The notes under the pieces: generated by a model | The model's database searches: none | What the model was told of the DNA's origin: nothing | What the model saw: only the letters and a program-made list of their open reading frames with translations | NCBI RefSeq assembly: GCF_003063665.1 | Contig: NZ_NESF01000012.1 | Location: 1-64,000 of the forward strand | Direction: 5' to 3' | DNA from: Limnohabitans sp. Hippo3 | Lineage (GTDB): Bacteria; Pseudomonadota; Gammaproteobacteria; Burkholderiales; Burkholderiaceae_C | Length of the DNA: 64,000 nucleotides | Part shown: piece after piece, positions 52,751-62,147 of the stretch | Numbering within the stretch: position 1 is the stretch's first letter | How the letters are laid out: every line of letters starts with the position of its first letter | Position numbers and translations under genes: made by a program

Positions 52751-53740
52751 ATGAGCAAACGATTCGCACTGAAGACCCTGGCCGCATTGGGCGTGATGGC
52801 CATGGGCACCTTGCTGATGAGCACAGGTGCGCAAGCCCAGCAAAAACTCAAGTGGGCCCACGTCTACGAGACATCAGAGCCCTACCACACCGAGTCGGTG
52901 TGGGCGGCTGAAGAAATCAAAAAGCGCAGCAATGGCAAGTTTGATATCCAGGTCTTCCCCGCCTCCACACTGGGCAAGGAAACCGACATCAACCAGGGCC
53001 TGACGCTGGGCACGGTGGACATGATCATCAGTGGACCTTCATTCGCTGCACGGACCTACCCCCGCTTTGGCATCGCCTACTACCCCTTCATCTTCCGCGA
53101 TGGGGACCACCTGATCGCCTACTCCAAGAGCCCGGTGTTCCAGGAAATGGTCAACGAATTCCGCGCCAAGACCGGCATTCAGGTCACGGCCTACACCTAC
53201 TACGGCGCACGCCACACGACAGCCCAAAAGCCTTTCACCAACTGCGCTGGCATGAAGGGCATCAAAATCCGCGTGCCCGATGTGCCAGCTTACCGCGCCA
53301 CGCCTGAGGCCTGCGGCGCCAACCCCACACCCATTGCTTTTGCCGAGGTCTATCTGGCCCTGCAAAACGGCACCGTGGAAGCCCAAGAAAACCCTTTGAC
53401 CACCATCGAAGCCAAAAAGTTCTTTGAAGTGCAAAAGGCCATCATGCTCACCGGCCACATCGTGGATGGTTTGACCACCCAAATCGCACCGCATCTGTGG
53501 AACAAGCTCAGCGACGCCGAGAAGAAGATGTTCACCGATGTGACCCAAGAAGCCGCCGTGCGTGCCACCGCCAAGATCAAGGCGCGTGAGGCCGAATTGG
53601 TGGACGAGTTCAAGAAAAAAGGCCTGCAAATCGTGCAGGTGGACCGCAAGTCTTTCCAGGACGCTGTCCTGAAAAACAAGCCCCTGACTTCGATGGGCTT
53701 TACACAGTCTGACTTCGACAAGATTCAGGCCGCCAAGTAA
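52751..53740 (+). CDS. dctP: TRAP transporter substrate-binding protein DctP
   Basis: This 329-residue periplasmic binding protein has a signal peptide cleaved after AQA. DctP features are ELKKRSNGKFDIQVFP-like stretches, LGTVDMIISGPS, GMKGIKIRVPDVPAYR (Arg that binds the carboxylate) and NGTVEAQENPLTTIEAKKFFEVQ. GAGGAGACAACG precedes the ATG. Sequence and context suggest a hexuronate or other sugar acid as ligand. Confidence 0.93.
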   Translation: MSKRFALKTLAALGVMAMGTLLMSTGAQAQQKLKWAHVYETSEPYHTESVWAAEEIKKRSNGKFDIQVFPASTLGKETDINQGLTLGTVDMIISGPSFAARTYPRFGIAYYPFIFRDGDHLIAYSKSPVFQEMVNEFRAKTGIQVTAYTYYGARHTTAQKPFTNCAGMKGIKIRVPDVPAYRATPEACGANPTPIAFAEVYLALQNGTVEAQENPLTTIEAKKFFEVQKAIMLTGHIVDGLTTQIAPHLWNKLSDAEKKMFTDVTQEAAVRATAKIKAREAELVDEFKKKGLQIVQVDRKSFQDAVLKNKPLTSMGFTQSDFDKIQAAK

Positions 53741-53829
53741 GTCGTTCTGTCTGAACACCGCAGACCGGGCGCATCGCGCTGGGTCTGCGGCTGTCGGCTG
53801 ACCGCTGTCATCGATTTGAAAGACACCCC

Positions 53830-54405
53830 ATGAGCAACCTCCCAGACCTCGACGCCATGCCCAAAGTCATGGGCGACGATGGCCAATTTCACGCCACCGA
53901 TGAGGATGTCGATTTGTCAGGCACCCCCATCGAAGCCTGGTTTGCCCTGGCCTTCTTCTGGTTGTTGGGATTGACGGTTTTTTACCAATTTTTCACACGT
54001 TATGCCTTGAACAACTCGGCATCCTGGACTGAAGAAATTGCACGTTATCTGTTGATCGCCACCGTCTTCACGGGCGCCACGATCGGTGTGGCCAAAAACA
54101 ACCACATCCAGGTGGACTTCTTTTACCGCTTCATGCCCGACTGGCTGGGTCGCGCCATGGGCCTGGTGGTCGATGCCATGCGCATCGCCTTCTTTGCCGC
54201 CGCCACCTTTCTCACGGGCCAGATGATGGAAAAACTGGGCAGCTACAAGATGACCATCATCGACTTGCCCATGAACCTGGTCTACGGCGTGGTCATGGCT
54301 GGTTTTGCCGCCATGTGCCTGCGCGCTGTGTGGGTAGCCCGCGTGCATTGGCAAAGGGGTTACACCGTGCTGCAACGCCCCGAATCTGAAATGACCGACC
54401 GCTGA
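53830..54405 (+). CDS. dctQ: TRAP transporter small permease DctQ
   Basis: This 191-residue inner-membrane protein has four hydrophobic segments (about 37-58, 72-90, 110-130, 152-172), the DctQ pattern SWTEEIARYLLIATVFTGATIGVAKNNHIQVDFF and a longer than usual N-terminal cytosolic tail of about 35 residues rich in Asp. It forms the small subunit of the Na+-driven TRAP carrier with DctM. Confidence 0.92.
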   Translation: MSNLPDLDAMPKVMGDDGQFHATDEDVDLSGTPIEAWFALAFFWLLGLTVFYQFFTRYALNNSASWTEEIARYLLIATVFTGATIGVAKNNHIQVDFFYRFMPDWLGRAMGLVVDAMRIAFFAAATFLTGQMMEKLGSYKMTIIDLPMNLVYGVVMAGFAAMCLRAVWVARVHWQRGYTVLQRPESEMTDR

Positions 54406-54435
54406 ACAGGCCCCTGGCCTCTTGAAAGTTCACCC

Positions 54436-55830
54436 ATGCTGAAAATTCTTTTCCTGTTCCTCATGAGTGGCGGCATCCCGGTGGCCATTGCCATGGCTGG
54501 GGCTTCGCTGATTTACCTGCTGTTTGCACAAAGCTCCCCACCCTTTGTGGTGATCCACCGCATGGTCTCGGGCATCGACAGCTTTCCGCTGCTGGCTGTT
54601 CCCTTCTTCATTCTGGCCGGCAACCTGATGAACAACGCGGGCATCACCAACCGCATATACAACTATGCGCTGGCCCTGGTGGGCTGGCTCAAGGGCGGTC
54701 TGGGTCATGTCAACGTGGTGGGCTCGGTCGTTTTCGCGGGCATGAGCGGCACCGCCATTGCCGATGCGGCAGGCTTGGGCACCATCGAAATCAAAGCCAT
54801 GAAAGACCATGGCTACAGCACGGAGTTTGCAGTGGGCGTCACCGCGGCTTCGGCCACGCTCGGCCCCATCATTCCACCCAGTCTGCCCTTTGTGATCTAC
54901 GGCATGATGGCCAACGTATCGGTGGGCGCCTTGTTCCTCGCAGGCATCCTGCCCGGCATCCTGATGGGGTTGCTCATGATGCTGACGGTAGCCTACTTTG
55001 CACACAAAAATGGCTGGGGTGCTGACGTCAAATTCGAATGGCCCAAAGTCATCAAGGCTCTGGCTGAAACCGCTGTGGTGGTGGGCTGGCCGCTGGCCAT
55101 CTGGTGGCTGGTCACCGTCATGGGCACACCGCCGCAAGTCACCGTGCTGGTGGCCTTGGTCGTTTTGTTTGCCGCTGACAAGTTTTTCAACTTTCAGGCC
55201 GTGTTGCCCATCATGACCCCCGTGATCCTGATCGGTGGCATGACCACCGGCGTGTTTACCCCCACCGAGGGCGCGATTGCCGCATGCGTCTGGGCCATTG
55301 CGCTGGGTTTTTTCTGGTACCGCACGCTCAACTTCAAGATGTTCGTGAAGATCTGCCTGGATACGGTAGAGACCACCGCCACCGTGCTGTTCATCGTGGC
55401 TGCAGCCAGTATTTTTGGCTGGATGCTCACCGCCACAGGTGTGACGACAGCCATCTCCAGCTGGGTGCTGGGCTTCACACAAGAGCCTTGGGTGTTCCTG
55501 CTGTTGGCCAATGCCTTGATGCTGTTTGTCGGCTGCTTCCTGGAGCCCACTGCTGCCATCACCATCCTGGTGCCGATCCTAGTGCCAATTTGCCAGCAAC
55601 TGGGCATTGACCTGGTGCATTTCGGTCTGGTCATGGTGCTCAACCTGATGATCGGTCTGCTGCACCCGCCCATGGGCATGGTGCTCTTTGTGCTCGCCCG
55701 TGTGGCCAAGCTCAGTGTTGAGCGCACCACCATGGCCATTCTGCCTTGGCTCTTCCCGCTGCTGGGCAGCCTGGTCGTGATCACTTATGTGCCCAGCCTG
55801 GTGCTGTGGTTGCCTAAACAGTTTTATTAA
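54436..55830 (+). CDS. dctM: TRAP transporter large permease DctM
   Basis: This 464-residue inner-membrane carrier has about 12-13 segments, with family motifs PLLAVPFFILAGNLM, GMSGTAIADAAGLGTIEIKAM, ATLGPIIPPSLPFVIYG and FLEPTAAITILVPILVPI. It is about 35 residues longer than the usual DctM, with an extra membrane stretch near 235-265. It moves the ligand of DctP with Na+. The dehydratase gene follows by 45 bases. Confidence 0.93.
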   Translation: MLKILFLFLMSGGIPVAIAMAGASLIYLLFAQSSPPFVVIHRMVSGIDSFPLLAVPFFILAGNLMNNAGITNRIYNYALALVGWLKGGLGHVNVVGSVVFAGMSGTAIADAAGLGTIEIKAMKDHGYSTEFAVGVTAASATLGPIIPPSLPFVIYGMMANVSVGALFLAGILPGILMGLLMMLTVAYFAHKNGWGADVKFEWPKVIKALAETAVVVGWPLAIWWLVTVMGTPPQVTVLVALVVLFAADKFFNFQAVLPIMTPVILIGGMTTGVFTPTEGAIAACVWAIALGFFWYRTLNFKMFVKICLDTVETTATVLFIVAAASIFGWMLTATGVTTAISSWVLGFTQEPWVFLLLANALMLFVGCFLEPTAAITILVPILVPICQQLGIDLVHFGLVMVLNLMIGLLHPPMGMVLFVLARVAKLSVERTTMAILPWLFPLLGSLVVITYVPSLVLWLPKQFY

Positions 55831-55875
55831 CCTGGCGGAACAGATCTTCGGCTCCGTCCCCAACCGATTCAAACC

Positions 55876-57405
55876 ATGTCCAATCTCTTCATCCGTTTGC
55901 ACCCTGCCGATGACGTGGTCATCGCGCGCAGCCAACTCATGAGCGGTAGCACCGTCGAGGGCGTGCCTGTGCGCGGCCTGATCCCGCCAGGCCACAAGGT
56001 GGCCACCCGCGCCATCGCCGTGGGCGAGCCGGTACGTCGCTACAACCAGATCATTGGCTTTGCGCACCAGCTCATCGCGCCGGGCGAGCATGTGCACACA
56101 CACAACCTGAACATGGGCCCGGAAAAAGGCAACTTCGAGCGCGACTACGCCATTGGCCAAGACGTGAAACCCGAGCCCGCCCGTAAACAGGCCACCTTCA
56201 TGGGCTACAAACGCTCGGACGGTCGTGTGGCCACGCGCAACTACATCGGCGTGCTCTCCAGCGTGAACTGCTCGGCCACCGCCGCACGCGCCATTGCCGA
56301 CCATTTCTCCAAACGCAACAACCCGGCTGCACTCGCCAAGTTTCCGAATGTAGACGGCGTGGTCGCCTTGACGCACGGCACGGGCTGCGGCATGGACACC
56401 GAGGGCTTGGGCATCCAGCTGCTCGAACGCACACTGGCCGGCTATGCCACCCACGCCAACTTCTGGGGCGTGGTGGTGGTCGGTCTGGGCTGCGAAGCCA
56501 ACCAACTCAACACCTGGCTGGCGCACAGCAGCCTGCGCGAGGGCGACACGCTCAAGGTTTTCAACATCCAGGACACAGGCGGCACACGCCTGACGGTGGA
56601 AAAAGGCATCCAGCTGATTGAAGAGATGCTGCCCCGCGCCAACGCCATCAGCCGCGAGCCTTGCAGCGCCGAGCACATCACCGTGGGCCTGCAGTGCGGC
56701 GGCTCGGACGGCTATTCGGGCATCAGCGCAAACCCTGCGCTGGGCGTGGCGGTCGACTTGCTGGTGCAGCATGGCGGCACCGCGATCCTGAGCGAAACGC
56801 CCGAGATTTACGGCGCAGAGCACTTGCTCACGCGCCGTGCGGTCAAGCCCGAGGTGGCGCACAAACTGATCGAGCGCATCAAATGGTGGGAAAACTACAC
56901 CGCCATCAATGGCGGCGAGATGAACAACAACCCCTCGCCCGGCAACAAGGCGGGCGGCCTGACCACCATCCTCGAAAAATCCCTCGGCGCAGTGGCCAAG
57001 GGCGGCACCAGCAACCTGCAGGCGGTCTACGAATACGCCGAACCAGTGACTACCAAAGGCTTTGTCTACATGGACACCCCCGGCTACGACCCGGTGAGCG
57101 CCACGGGCCAGGTGGCGGGCGGGGCGAACCTGATTTGCTTCACCACAGGACGCGGCAGCGCCTACGGCTGCGCACCTTCGCCCAGCCTCAAGTTCTCGAC
57201 CAACACCGCCCTGTGGAAAAAACAGGAAGAGGACATGGACCTGAACTGCGGTGAGATCGTGGACGGCGGTGTGAGCATCGCTGAAATGGGGCAACGCATC
57301 TTCGAGATGATGTTGGCTGCCGCCTCAGGCGAGCCCACCAAGAGCGAGCGCCACGGCTACGGCCAAAACGAGTTTGTGCCTTGGCAAGTGGGCGCGGTGA
57401 TGTGA
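55876..57405 (+). CDS. UxaA/GarD-family dehydratase (altronate or galactarate type)
   Basis: This 509-residue fused enzyme has an N-terminal SAF domain (about 1-90, HKVATRAIAVGEPVRRYNQIIG) followed by the GD_AH dehydratase body with YKRSDGRVATRNYIGVLSSVNCSATAA (cut in the family at GRVGTRN), THGTGCGMD, LQCGGSDGYSGISANPALG and FTTGRGSAYGCAPSPSLK. Fe-dependent members turn D-altronate or galactarate into 2-keto-3-deoxy acids. Together with ManD and UxuB nearby, D-altronate is the better guess. Confidence 0.92.
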   Translation: MSNLFIRLHPADDVVIARSQLMSGSTVEGVPVRGLIPPGHKVATRAIAVGEPVRRYNQIIGFAHQLIAPGEHVHTHNLNMGPEKGNFERDYAIGQDVKPEPARKQATFMGYKRSDGRVATRNYIGVLSSVNCSATAARAIADHFSKRNNPAALAKFPNVDGVVALTHGTGCGMDTEGLGIQLLERTLAGYATHANFWGVVVVGLGCEANQLNTWLAHSSLREGDTLKVFNIQDTGGTRLTVEKGIQLIEEMLPRANAISREPCSAEHITVGLQCGGSDGYSGISANPALGVAVDLLVQHGGTAILSETPEIYGAEHLLTRRAVKPEVAHKLIERIKWWENYTAINGGEMNNNPSPGNKAGGLTTILEKSLGAVAKGGTSNLQAVYEYAEPVTTKGFVYMDTPGYDPVSATGQVAGGANLICFTTGRGSAYGCAPSPSLKFSTNTALWKKQEEDMDLNCGEIVDGGVSIAEMGQRIFEMMLAAASGEPTKSERHGYGQNEFVPWQVGAVM

Positions 57406-57436
57406 GTGAACCCCTTGTGATCCCTGACTCCCATTT

Positions 57437-57524
57437 CTCATCCCGAACTCGATCCGGGATCCATGTGGACCAACAACATGACCCCTGCCAAAGATGGACC
57501 CCGGGTCAAGCCCGGGGTGACAAA
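57437..57524. repeat. Palindromic repeat pair
   Basis: CTCATCCCGAACTCGATCCGGGATCCATG-type and GACCCCGGGTCAAGCCCGGGGTGAC hairpins sit between the dehydratase and Ldh2 genes, a GC-richer cousin of the other repeat families. Confidence 0.8.
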
Positions 57525-57552
57525 AATCAAACAATGACCGATAAGGACCATC

Positions 57553-58617
57553 ATGAGTCAACGCATCCAAGCCGCAGCGCTGCGCACCAAAGTCGCCCAC
57601 ATCATTGAACAAGCGGGCAGCGCCCCGGCTGAAGCCGCGCAGGTGGCCGACAACCTGGTCATGGCCAACCTGAGCGGGCACGACTCGCACGGCGTGGGCA
57701 TGGTGCCGCGTTATGTGGATGCGGTGCTCGAAGGTGGCCTGAGCCCCAACACGGGCGTCAAGGTCTTGCTCGACACCGGCCCCTTGCTCAACCTGGACGG
57801 CCAACGCGGCTACGGCCAGATCACCGGCGTGCAAGCCATGCACATGGGCATTGAACGCGCCAAACAGTATGGCGTGTGCACCGTGGCCCTGAGCCGCTCG
57901 CACCACCTGGGTCGCATCGGCCACTTCGCTGAAATGGCCGTGGCGCAAGGTCTGGTGTCGGTGCATTTTGTCAACGTGCTCTCGCGCCCTGTGGTGGCAC
58001 CCTTTGGCGGTGGCGACGGGCGCTTTGGCACCAACCCCTGCTGCATCGGCGTGCCCATGGGCAACCGCGCCCCCTTTGTGCTGGACTTTGCCACCAGCCG
58101 CGTGGCCCAAGGCAAGATGCGCGTGGCGCACAACAAGGGCGAACAGGTGCCACCGGGTTACCTGATCGACGAAAACGGCCACCCCACCACCAACCCCGGC
58201 GTGGTGGTGGTGCCGCAGTCCAACGGCTTGTTTGGCGCGCTCATGACCTTTGGCGACCACAAAGGCTTTGGCATGGCCGTGGCCTGCGAATTGTTGGGCG
58301 GCGCACTCACAGGCAGCGGCACCTGGCACCGCGAAGCCGACCACCAACGCGCCGTGCTCAACGGCATGCTGACCCTGTTGATCGACCCGGTTCGTCTGGG
58401 TACACAAAGCATGTTTGAACAAGAAGCACTGGCCTTTGCCGACTGGCTGCACCAGAGCCCCGATGCGCCGGGCAGTGACGGCGTCAAGATGGCGGGTGAA
58501 CCTGAACGCACCGCCCGCGCCGAGCGCGAAAAATCCGGCATATGGATCGACGACACCACCTGGGCCGAGATCGAAGCATCCGAGAAAAAACTCCAAACGT
58601 CACCCCGGACCCCATGA
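57553..58617 (+). CDS. Ldh2-family NAD(P)-dependent oxidoreductase
   Basis: This 354-residue enzyme of the malate/L-lactate/ureidoglycolate/2,3-diketogulonate dehydrogenase family has ANLSGHDSHGVGMVPRY (conserved His at about 48), HHLGRIGHFAE and PFGGGDGRFGTNP, and DFATSRVAQGKMRVAHNKG. It may reduce or oxidise a keto-acid of the pathway. The last residues SPRTP and the stop are coded by a palindromic repeat that begins before the stop, so the C-terminus was reshaped by the repeat. Confidence 0.9.
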   Translation: MSQRIQAAALRTKVAHIIEQAGSAPAEAAQVADNLVMANLSGHDSHGVGMVPRYVDAVLEGGLSPNTGVKVLLDTGPLLNLDGQRGYGQITGVQAMHMGIERAKQYGVCTVALSRSHHLGRIGHFAEMAVAQGLVSVHFVNVLSRPVVAPFGGGDGRFGTNPCCIGVPMGNRAPFVLDFATSRVAQGKMRVAHNKGEQVPPGYLIDENGHPTTNPGVVVVPQSNGLFGALMTFGDHKGFGMAVACELLGGALTGSGTWHREADHQRAVLNGMLTLLIDPVRLGTQSMFEQEALAFADWLHQSPDAPGSDGVKMAGEPERTARAEREKSGIWIDDTTWAEIEASEKKLQTSPRTP

Positions 58618-58692
58618 ATATCACCCCGGACTTGATCCGGGGTCCATGCCTTCCGCAATCATGGATGCCGGATCAAGTCCGGCATGACAACT
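58599..58692. repeat. Palindromic repeat overlapping the Ldh2 stop codon
   Basis: TCACCCCGGACCCCATG, then TCACCCCGGACTTGATCCGG plus GGTCCATG, then GGATGCCGGATCAAGTCCGG plus CATGAC. The first half unit codes the end of the Ldh2 protein. Confidence 0.85.
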
Positions 58693-58756
58693 CAAATTCA
58701 TCCGCCTCACCACCACGCATCGCTGTCAAGCCCCAATCACCCACTCGGTTGACCCC

Positions 58757-60160
58757 ATGAAACTGTCCGCCTCCACGCTCACGGCATTGCCCGCCTCTAT
58801 TCAAACCCCGGCGTACAAGCGCAAAGCCCATGCCCCGGGCGTGGTGCATCTGGGCCTGGGTGCTTTTCACCGCGCCCACCAGGCCATGGTGTTTGACCGG
58901 TTGCTGACCGCTGGCGACACACGCTGGGGTATCCACGGCGTGGGCATGACGCGGCCTGATCTGGTGGACCAGTTGCGCGCACAAGACGGCTTGTACGCCG
59001 TGCGCGTGGCCGATGGTCAGGGCGTGACATGGCAAGTGCCCGGCGCACTGTGGCGCATGAGTGTGGCGACCACCGAGCGCGATGCCGTGGTGCAAGCCAT
59101 CGCTGCGGCCACCACACGCTGGGTCACTCTCACCGTCACCGAAAAAGGCTACACCCCGGCCTTGGGTCAACTGTTGCTGGACGGTTTGCGCCTGCGCCAG
59201 CAGGCTGGCTTGCCCGGCATCACCATCGCCTCGTGCGACAACCTGCAAGGCAATGGCCACAAGCTGCAGGCGCTGGTCAAAACCGCCGGCACAACACACG
59301 ACGGTGAACTGCTGCGCTGGCTCGATGCGCAATGCGCTTTTCCGTGCAGCATGGTCGACCGCATCGTGCCCGCCGCCACGCCCGAAGTGATGGCCGCTGC
59401 ACAAAAGGCACTGAGCGTGCAAGACCAATGCGCCCTGAGCACCGAAGGCTTTTGGGAATGGGTCATCGAGGACTGCTTCGCCGATCCGACAGACGCTGCC
59501 TTGCTGCAATCTTCGGGCGTGCGCGTGACGAGTGATGTACACAGCTACGAAGAAGCCAAGCTGCGCATGCTCAATGGCAGCCATACGGCCATGGCGCTCA
59601 TGGGTGCGGTCACGGGCAGGCCTTACATTGCGAGCTGTATCGGTGTGCCCCACATCCGTACCTTTGTTCACCAGCTGATGAGTCGCGAAGTTGCGCCACA
59701 CCTGAGTCGCACGGATTGGGCCGAGTACCGCGACGCACTGATCGCACGTTTTGGCAACCCGTATCTGAAGCACAGCGTGCACCAGATCGCCACCGACAGC
59801 TCGCAAAAAATCCCGCAGCGTTGGCCGCCCTCGGTGCTGGGGCAGATCGCCCAAGGTGCTTCGTTTGAGCACCATGCGCTGGGCGCAGCCGTATTCGTGC
59901 GCTACACCCTGGGCGTGGACGAAAACGGTCAGGCCTACGCCCTGAACGACCCGCAAGCCGACAGCCTGATGGCCCTGGGCGCCGCACAACGCACCGAGCC
60001 CGACGCCTGCGTGCGCGCCCTACTGGCTCGCGAAGACCTGTGGGGCACAACCTTGCCGCAAAACGCGACGTGGATCGCCCGTGTGACGCACTGGCACCAG
60101 CAGGTTCTGCAGCACGGTGTGGACGCTGCGTTCCAACAACTGCTGGCCACAAACACATGA
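58757..60160 (+). CDS. uxuB: Mannitol dehydrogenase-family fructuronate reductase
   Basis: This 467-residue polyol/uronate dehydrogenase has a Rossmann domain (about 30-270) with VVHLGLGAFHRAHQA for NAD binding, ISTEGFWEWVIED-like text before the catalytic region, and the conserved KLRMLNGSHTAMA (Lys-Asn-His catalytic set). It would interconvert D-fructuronate and D-mannonate, feeding the ManD-like dehydratase gene 81 bases downstream. Mannitol or altronate (UxaB) activity cannot be excluded from sequence. Confidence 0.9.
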   Translation: MKLSASTLTALPASIQTPAYKRKAHAPGVVHLGLGAFHRAHQAMVFDRLLTAGDTRWGIHGVGMTRPDLVDQLRAQDGLYAVRVADGQGVTWQVPGALWRMSVATTERDAVVQAIAAATTRWVTLTVTEKGYTPALGQLLLDGLRLRQQAGLPGITIASCDNLQGNGHKLQALVKTAGTTHDGELLRWLDAQCAFPCSMVDRIVPAATPEVMAAAQKALSVQDQCALSTEGFWEWVIEDCFADPTDAALLQSSGVRVTSDVHSYEEAKLRMLNGSHTAMALMGAVTGRPYIASCIGVPHIRTFVHQLMSREVAPHLSRTDWAEYRDALIARFGNPYLKHSVHQIATDSSQKIPQRWPPSVLGQIAQGASFEHHALGAAVFVRYTLGVDENGQAYALNDPQADSLMALGAAQRTEPDACVRALLAREDLWGTTLPQNATWIARVTHWHQQVLQHGVDAAFQQLLATNT

Positions 60161-60180
60161 CAACCCGTTGCGGCATCCGC

Positions 60181-60208
60181 GTAGGACGGCACCTTCAGGT
60201 CCGACATG
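60181..60208. repeat. Inverted copy of the 43.88-kb repeat
   Basis: This 28-base sequence pairs with 43881-43908 in reverse orientation with one mismatch and forms the hairpin GTCGGacc...GGTgccg partly. It lies between uxuB and manD. Confidence 0.7.
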
Positions 60209-60241
60209 TTTCCCCACCCACCACCGATCAAGGTCTGCACC

Positions 60242-61453
60242 ATGAAAATCACCGCCGCCCGCGTCATCGTCTGCAGCCCTGGCCGCAACTTCGTCACCCT
60301 CAAGATCGAGACGGATCAAGGCGTCACTGGCATCGGCGACGCCACACTCAACGGCCGCGAGCTGGCCGTGGTCAGCTACCTCGAAGACCATGTCATCCCC
60401 TGCCTGATCGGGCGCGACCCGCAGCAGATCGAAGACATCTGGCAATACCTCTACAAAGGCGCCTACTGGCGGCGCGGCCCGGTGACCATGAGCGCGATCG
60501 CCGCCGTGGACACCGCGCTGTGGGACATCAAGGCCAAGATGGCCAACATGCCGCTGTACCAACTGCTGGGCGGACGCAGCCGCACCGGGGTGATGGTCTA
60601 CGGCCATGCCAATGGGCGTGACACCGCCGAAACGGTCGATGAAGTCTTGCGTCACAAGGAAGAAGGCTACTTGGCCATCCGTGCCCAAAGCGGCGTGCCT
60701 GGCCTGAACAAGGTCTATGGGGTCAGTGGCGCTAACCGCATGTACGAACCCGCCGACGGCAATCTGCCCAGCGAACACGACTGGAGCACTGAGAGGTATT
60801 TGCGCCACACGCCCGGCCTGTTTGAAGCCGTGCGCGAAGCCGTCGGCCCCGACATCCATTTGCTGCACGACGTGCACCACCGCCTGACGCCCATTGAGGC
60901 TGGCCAGCTGGGCAAGGCGCTGGAACCCGTGCGCATGTTCTGGATGGAAGACCCGACCCCGGCTGAAAACCAAGACGCGTTTCAGTGGATACGCCACCAC
61001 ACCACCACGCCGATTGCGGTGGGCGAGATTTTCAACAGCATCTGGGATTGCAAGACGCTGATCGAGAAACAGCTGATCGACTACATCCGCACCACCGTGG
61101 TCCACGCGGGCGGCATCACACACCTGCGGCGCATTGCCGACTTGGCGAGCCTGTATCAGGTGCGCACCGGCTGCCACGGCGCAACCGACCTGTCGCCCGT
61201 GTGCATGGGCGCCGCCCTGCACTTTGACACCTGGGTGCCCAACTTTGGCGTGCAGGAGTACATGCCGCACAGCGAGGAAATGCTCTCGGTCTTCCCGCAC
61301 GACTGGCGCTTTGAGCGCGGCATGATGTATTGCGGCGAGTCCCCCGGCCACGGCGTGGACATCGACGAGCAGCTGGCTGCCAAGTACCCGTACCAAAGGG
61401 CTTATTTGCCGGTGAACCGGCTGCAACACGATGGGACGCTGTGGAATTGGTGA
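60242..61453 (+). CDS. manD: D-mannonate dehydratase, ManD type (enolase superfamily)
   Basis: This 403-residue enzyme has the ManD features [59 protein letters not shown] with Tyr/His catalytic partners and metal Asp, [11 protein letters not shown] and [10 protein letters not shown] with the Glu ligands, and [15 protein letters not shown]. The long loop near residues 145-180 and the C-terminal tail ([13 protein letters not shown]) fit high-activity ManD. It converts D-mannonate to 2-keto-3-deoxy-D-gluconate. ATG at 60242 gives [14 protein letters not shown], the usual start. It is the last gene of the island. Confidence 0.94.
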   Translation: MKITAARVIVCSPGRNFVTLKIETDQGVTGIGDATLNGRELAVVSYLEDHVIPCLIGRDPQQIEDIWQYLYKGAYWRRGPVTMSAIAAVDTALWDIKAKMANMPLYQLLGGRSRTGVMVYGHANGRDTAETVDEVLRHKEEGYLAIRAQSGVPGLNKVYGVSGANRMYEPADGNLPSEHDWSTERYLRHTPGLFEAVREAVGPDIHLLHDVHHRLTPIEAGQLGKALEPVRMFWMEDPTPAENQDAFQWIRHHTTTPIAVGEIFNSIWDCKTLIEKQLIDYIRTTVVHAGGITHLRRIADLASLYQVRTGCHGATDLSPVCMGAALHFDTWVPNFGVQEYMPHSEEMLSVFPHDWRFERGMMYCGESPGHGVDIDEQLAAKYPYQRAYLPVNRLQHDGTLWNW

Positions 61454-61736
61454 AAGGGCTGACCTTAGGAGGCTCCTCTGCAGCCAAAAGCGGCCGGAAA
61501 ATTTCTCTGACTGACTGCTGTGGGCTGTTGACCGACCACTGGATGCAACGTACAGCGAAACCCCGATGATTGAATGGACAAAACTCCAACCTCCAACTAG
61601 GGAAGTCCGAGTTCAGCCTCACTATCGGCGTGGTGCTCACGTCAAAGGTCAGCTGCTGGCCCACCCCAGCCATGGAGGGAAACTTGGCGTGACAGTTGGC
61701 ACACTTTTATGTGACTGATTCACGACAACTTGTCAA
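61454..61736. other. Spacer with no supported gene
   Basis: About 280 bases of mixed composition. A minus-strand frame beginning at 61673 runs into the manD gene and shows no family. There may be remnants of a lost mobile element, but no terminal repeats are visible. Confidence 0.4.
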
Positions 61737-62147
61737 TCACTGCGCTGTGTGGACCCAGTTCTCTGCTTCCAGCGCAGGCACCCGTGCGAACTCCGCCATG
61801 TTGTTCGTCACCAGCACCAAGCCTTCACTGCGGGCGTGCGCTGCAATGTGCATGTCGTTCACACCGATAGGCTGACCGAGTTTTTCCAAGGCGGCGCGAA
61901 TGGCGCCGTAATGCTGCGCGGCCTTGGGGCCATAGGGCAATACTTCCAGGCGACTGCAAAAGTCTTCGATGGCGGCCAGGTTCTCGCTCACGCGACTGCT
62001 TTTCTCCGCACCGTGCAAAAGCTCTGAGAGGGTAATCGAGGACATGGCCATGCGGCTGGCATTGGCATTGAAAGTGGCAAGCACCTCGACAGGTCGTCGC
62101 TTCAACACGTAGATGACGATGTTGGTGTCCAGCAGATAACGCAGCAT
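61737..62147 (-). CDS. vapC: VapC-type PIN-domain toxin
   Basis: This 136-residue PIN nuclease cuts tRNA or other RNA. The acidic centre is visible: YLLDTNIVIYVLKRR (Asp7), SSITLSELLHGAEKS (Glu about 43), and GVNDMHIAAHARSEGLVLVTNN with two Asp positions (one as Asn in TNN). The intact catalytic residues suggest an active toxin. ATG at 62147 shares a base with the vapB stop, giving coupled translation. Confidence 0.92.
   Translation of the reverse strand: MLRYLLDTNIVIYVLKRRPVEVLATFNANASRMAMSSITLSELLHGAEKSSRVSENLAAIEDFCSRLEVLPYGPKAAQHYGAIRAALEKLGQPIGVNDMHIAAHARSEGLVLVTNNMAEFARVPALEAENWVHTAQ

Noticed and set aside
55579..57294. 571-codon minus-strand frame
   Set aside because: It is antisense to dctM and the UxaA-like gene and shows the same low-complexity His/Ala/Val composition as other shadows.
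60020..61429. 469-codon minus-strand frame
   Set aside because: It is a shadow of manD.
61454..61736. Remnant of an insertion sequence
   Set aside because: No terminal inverted repeats, target duplication or transposase motif could be seen; the minus-strand frame from 61673 has no family.
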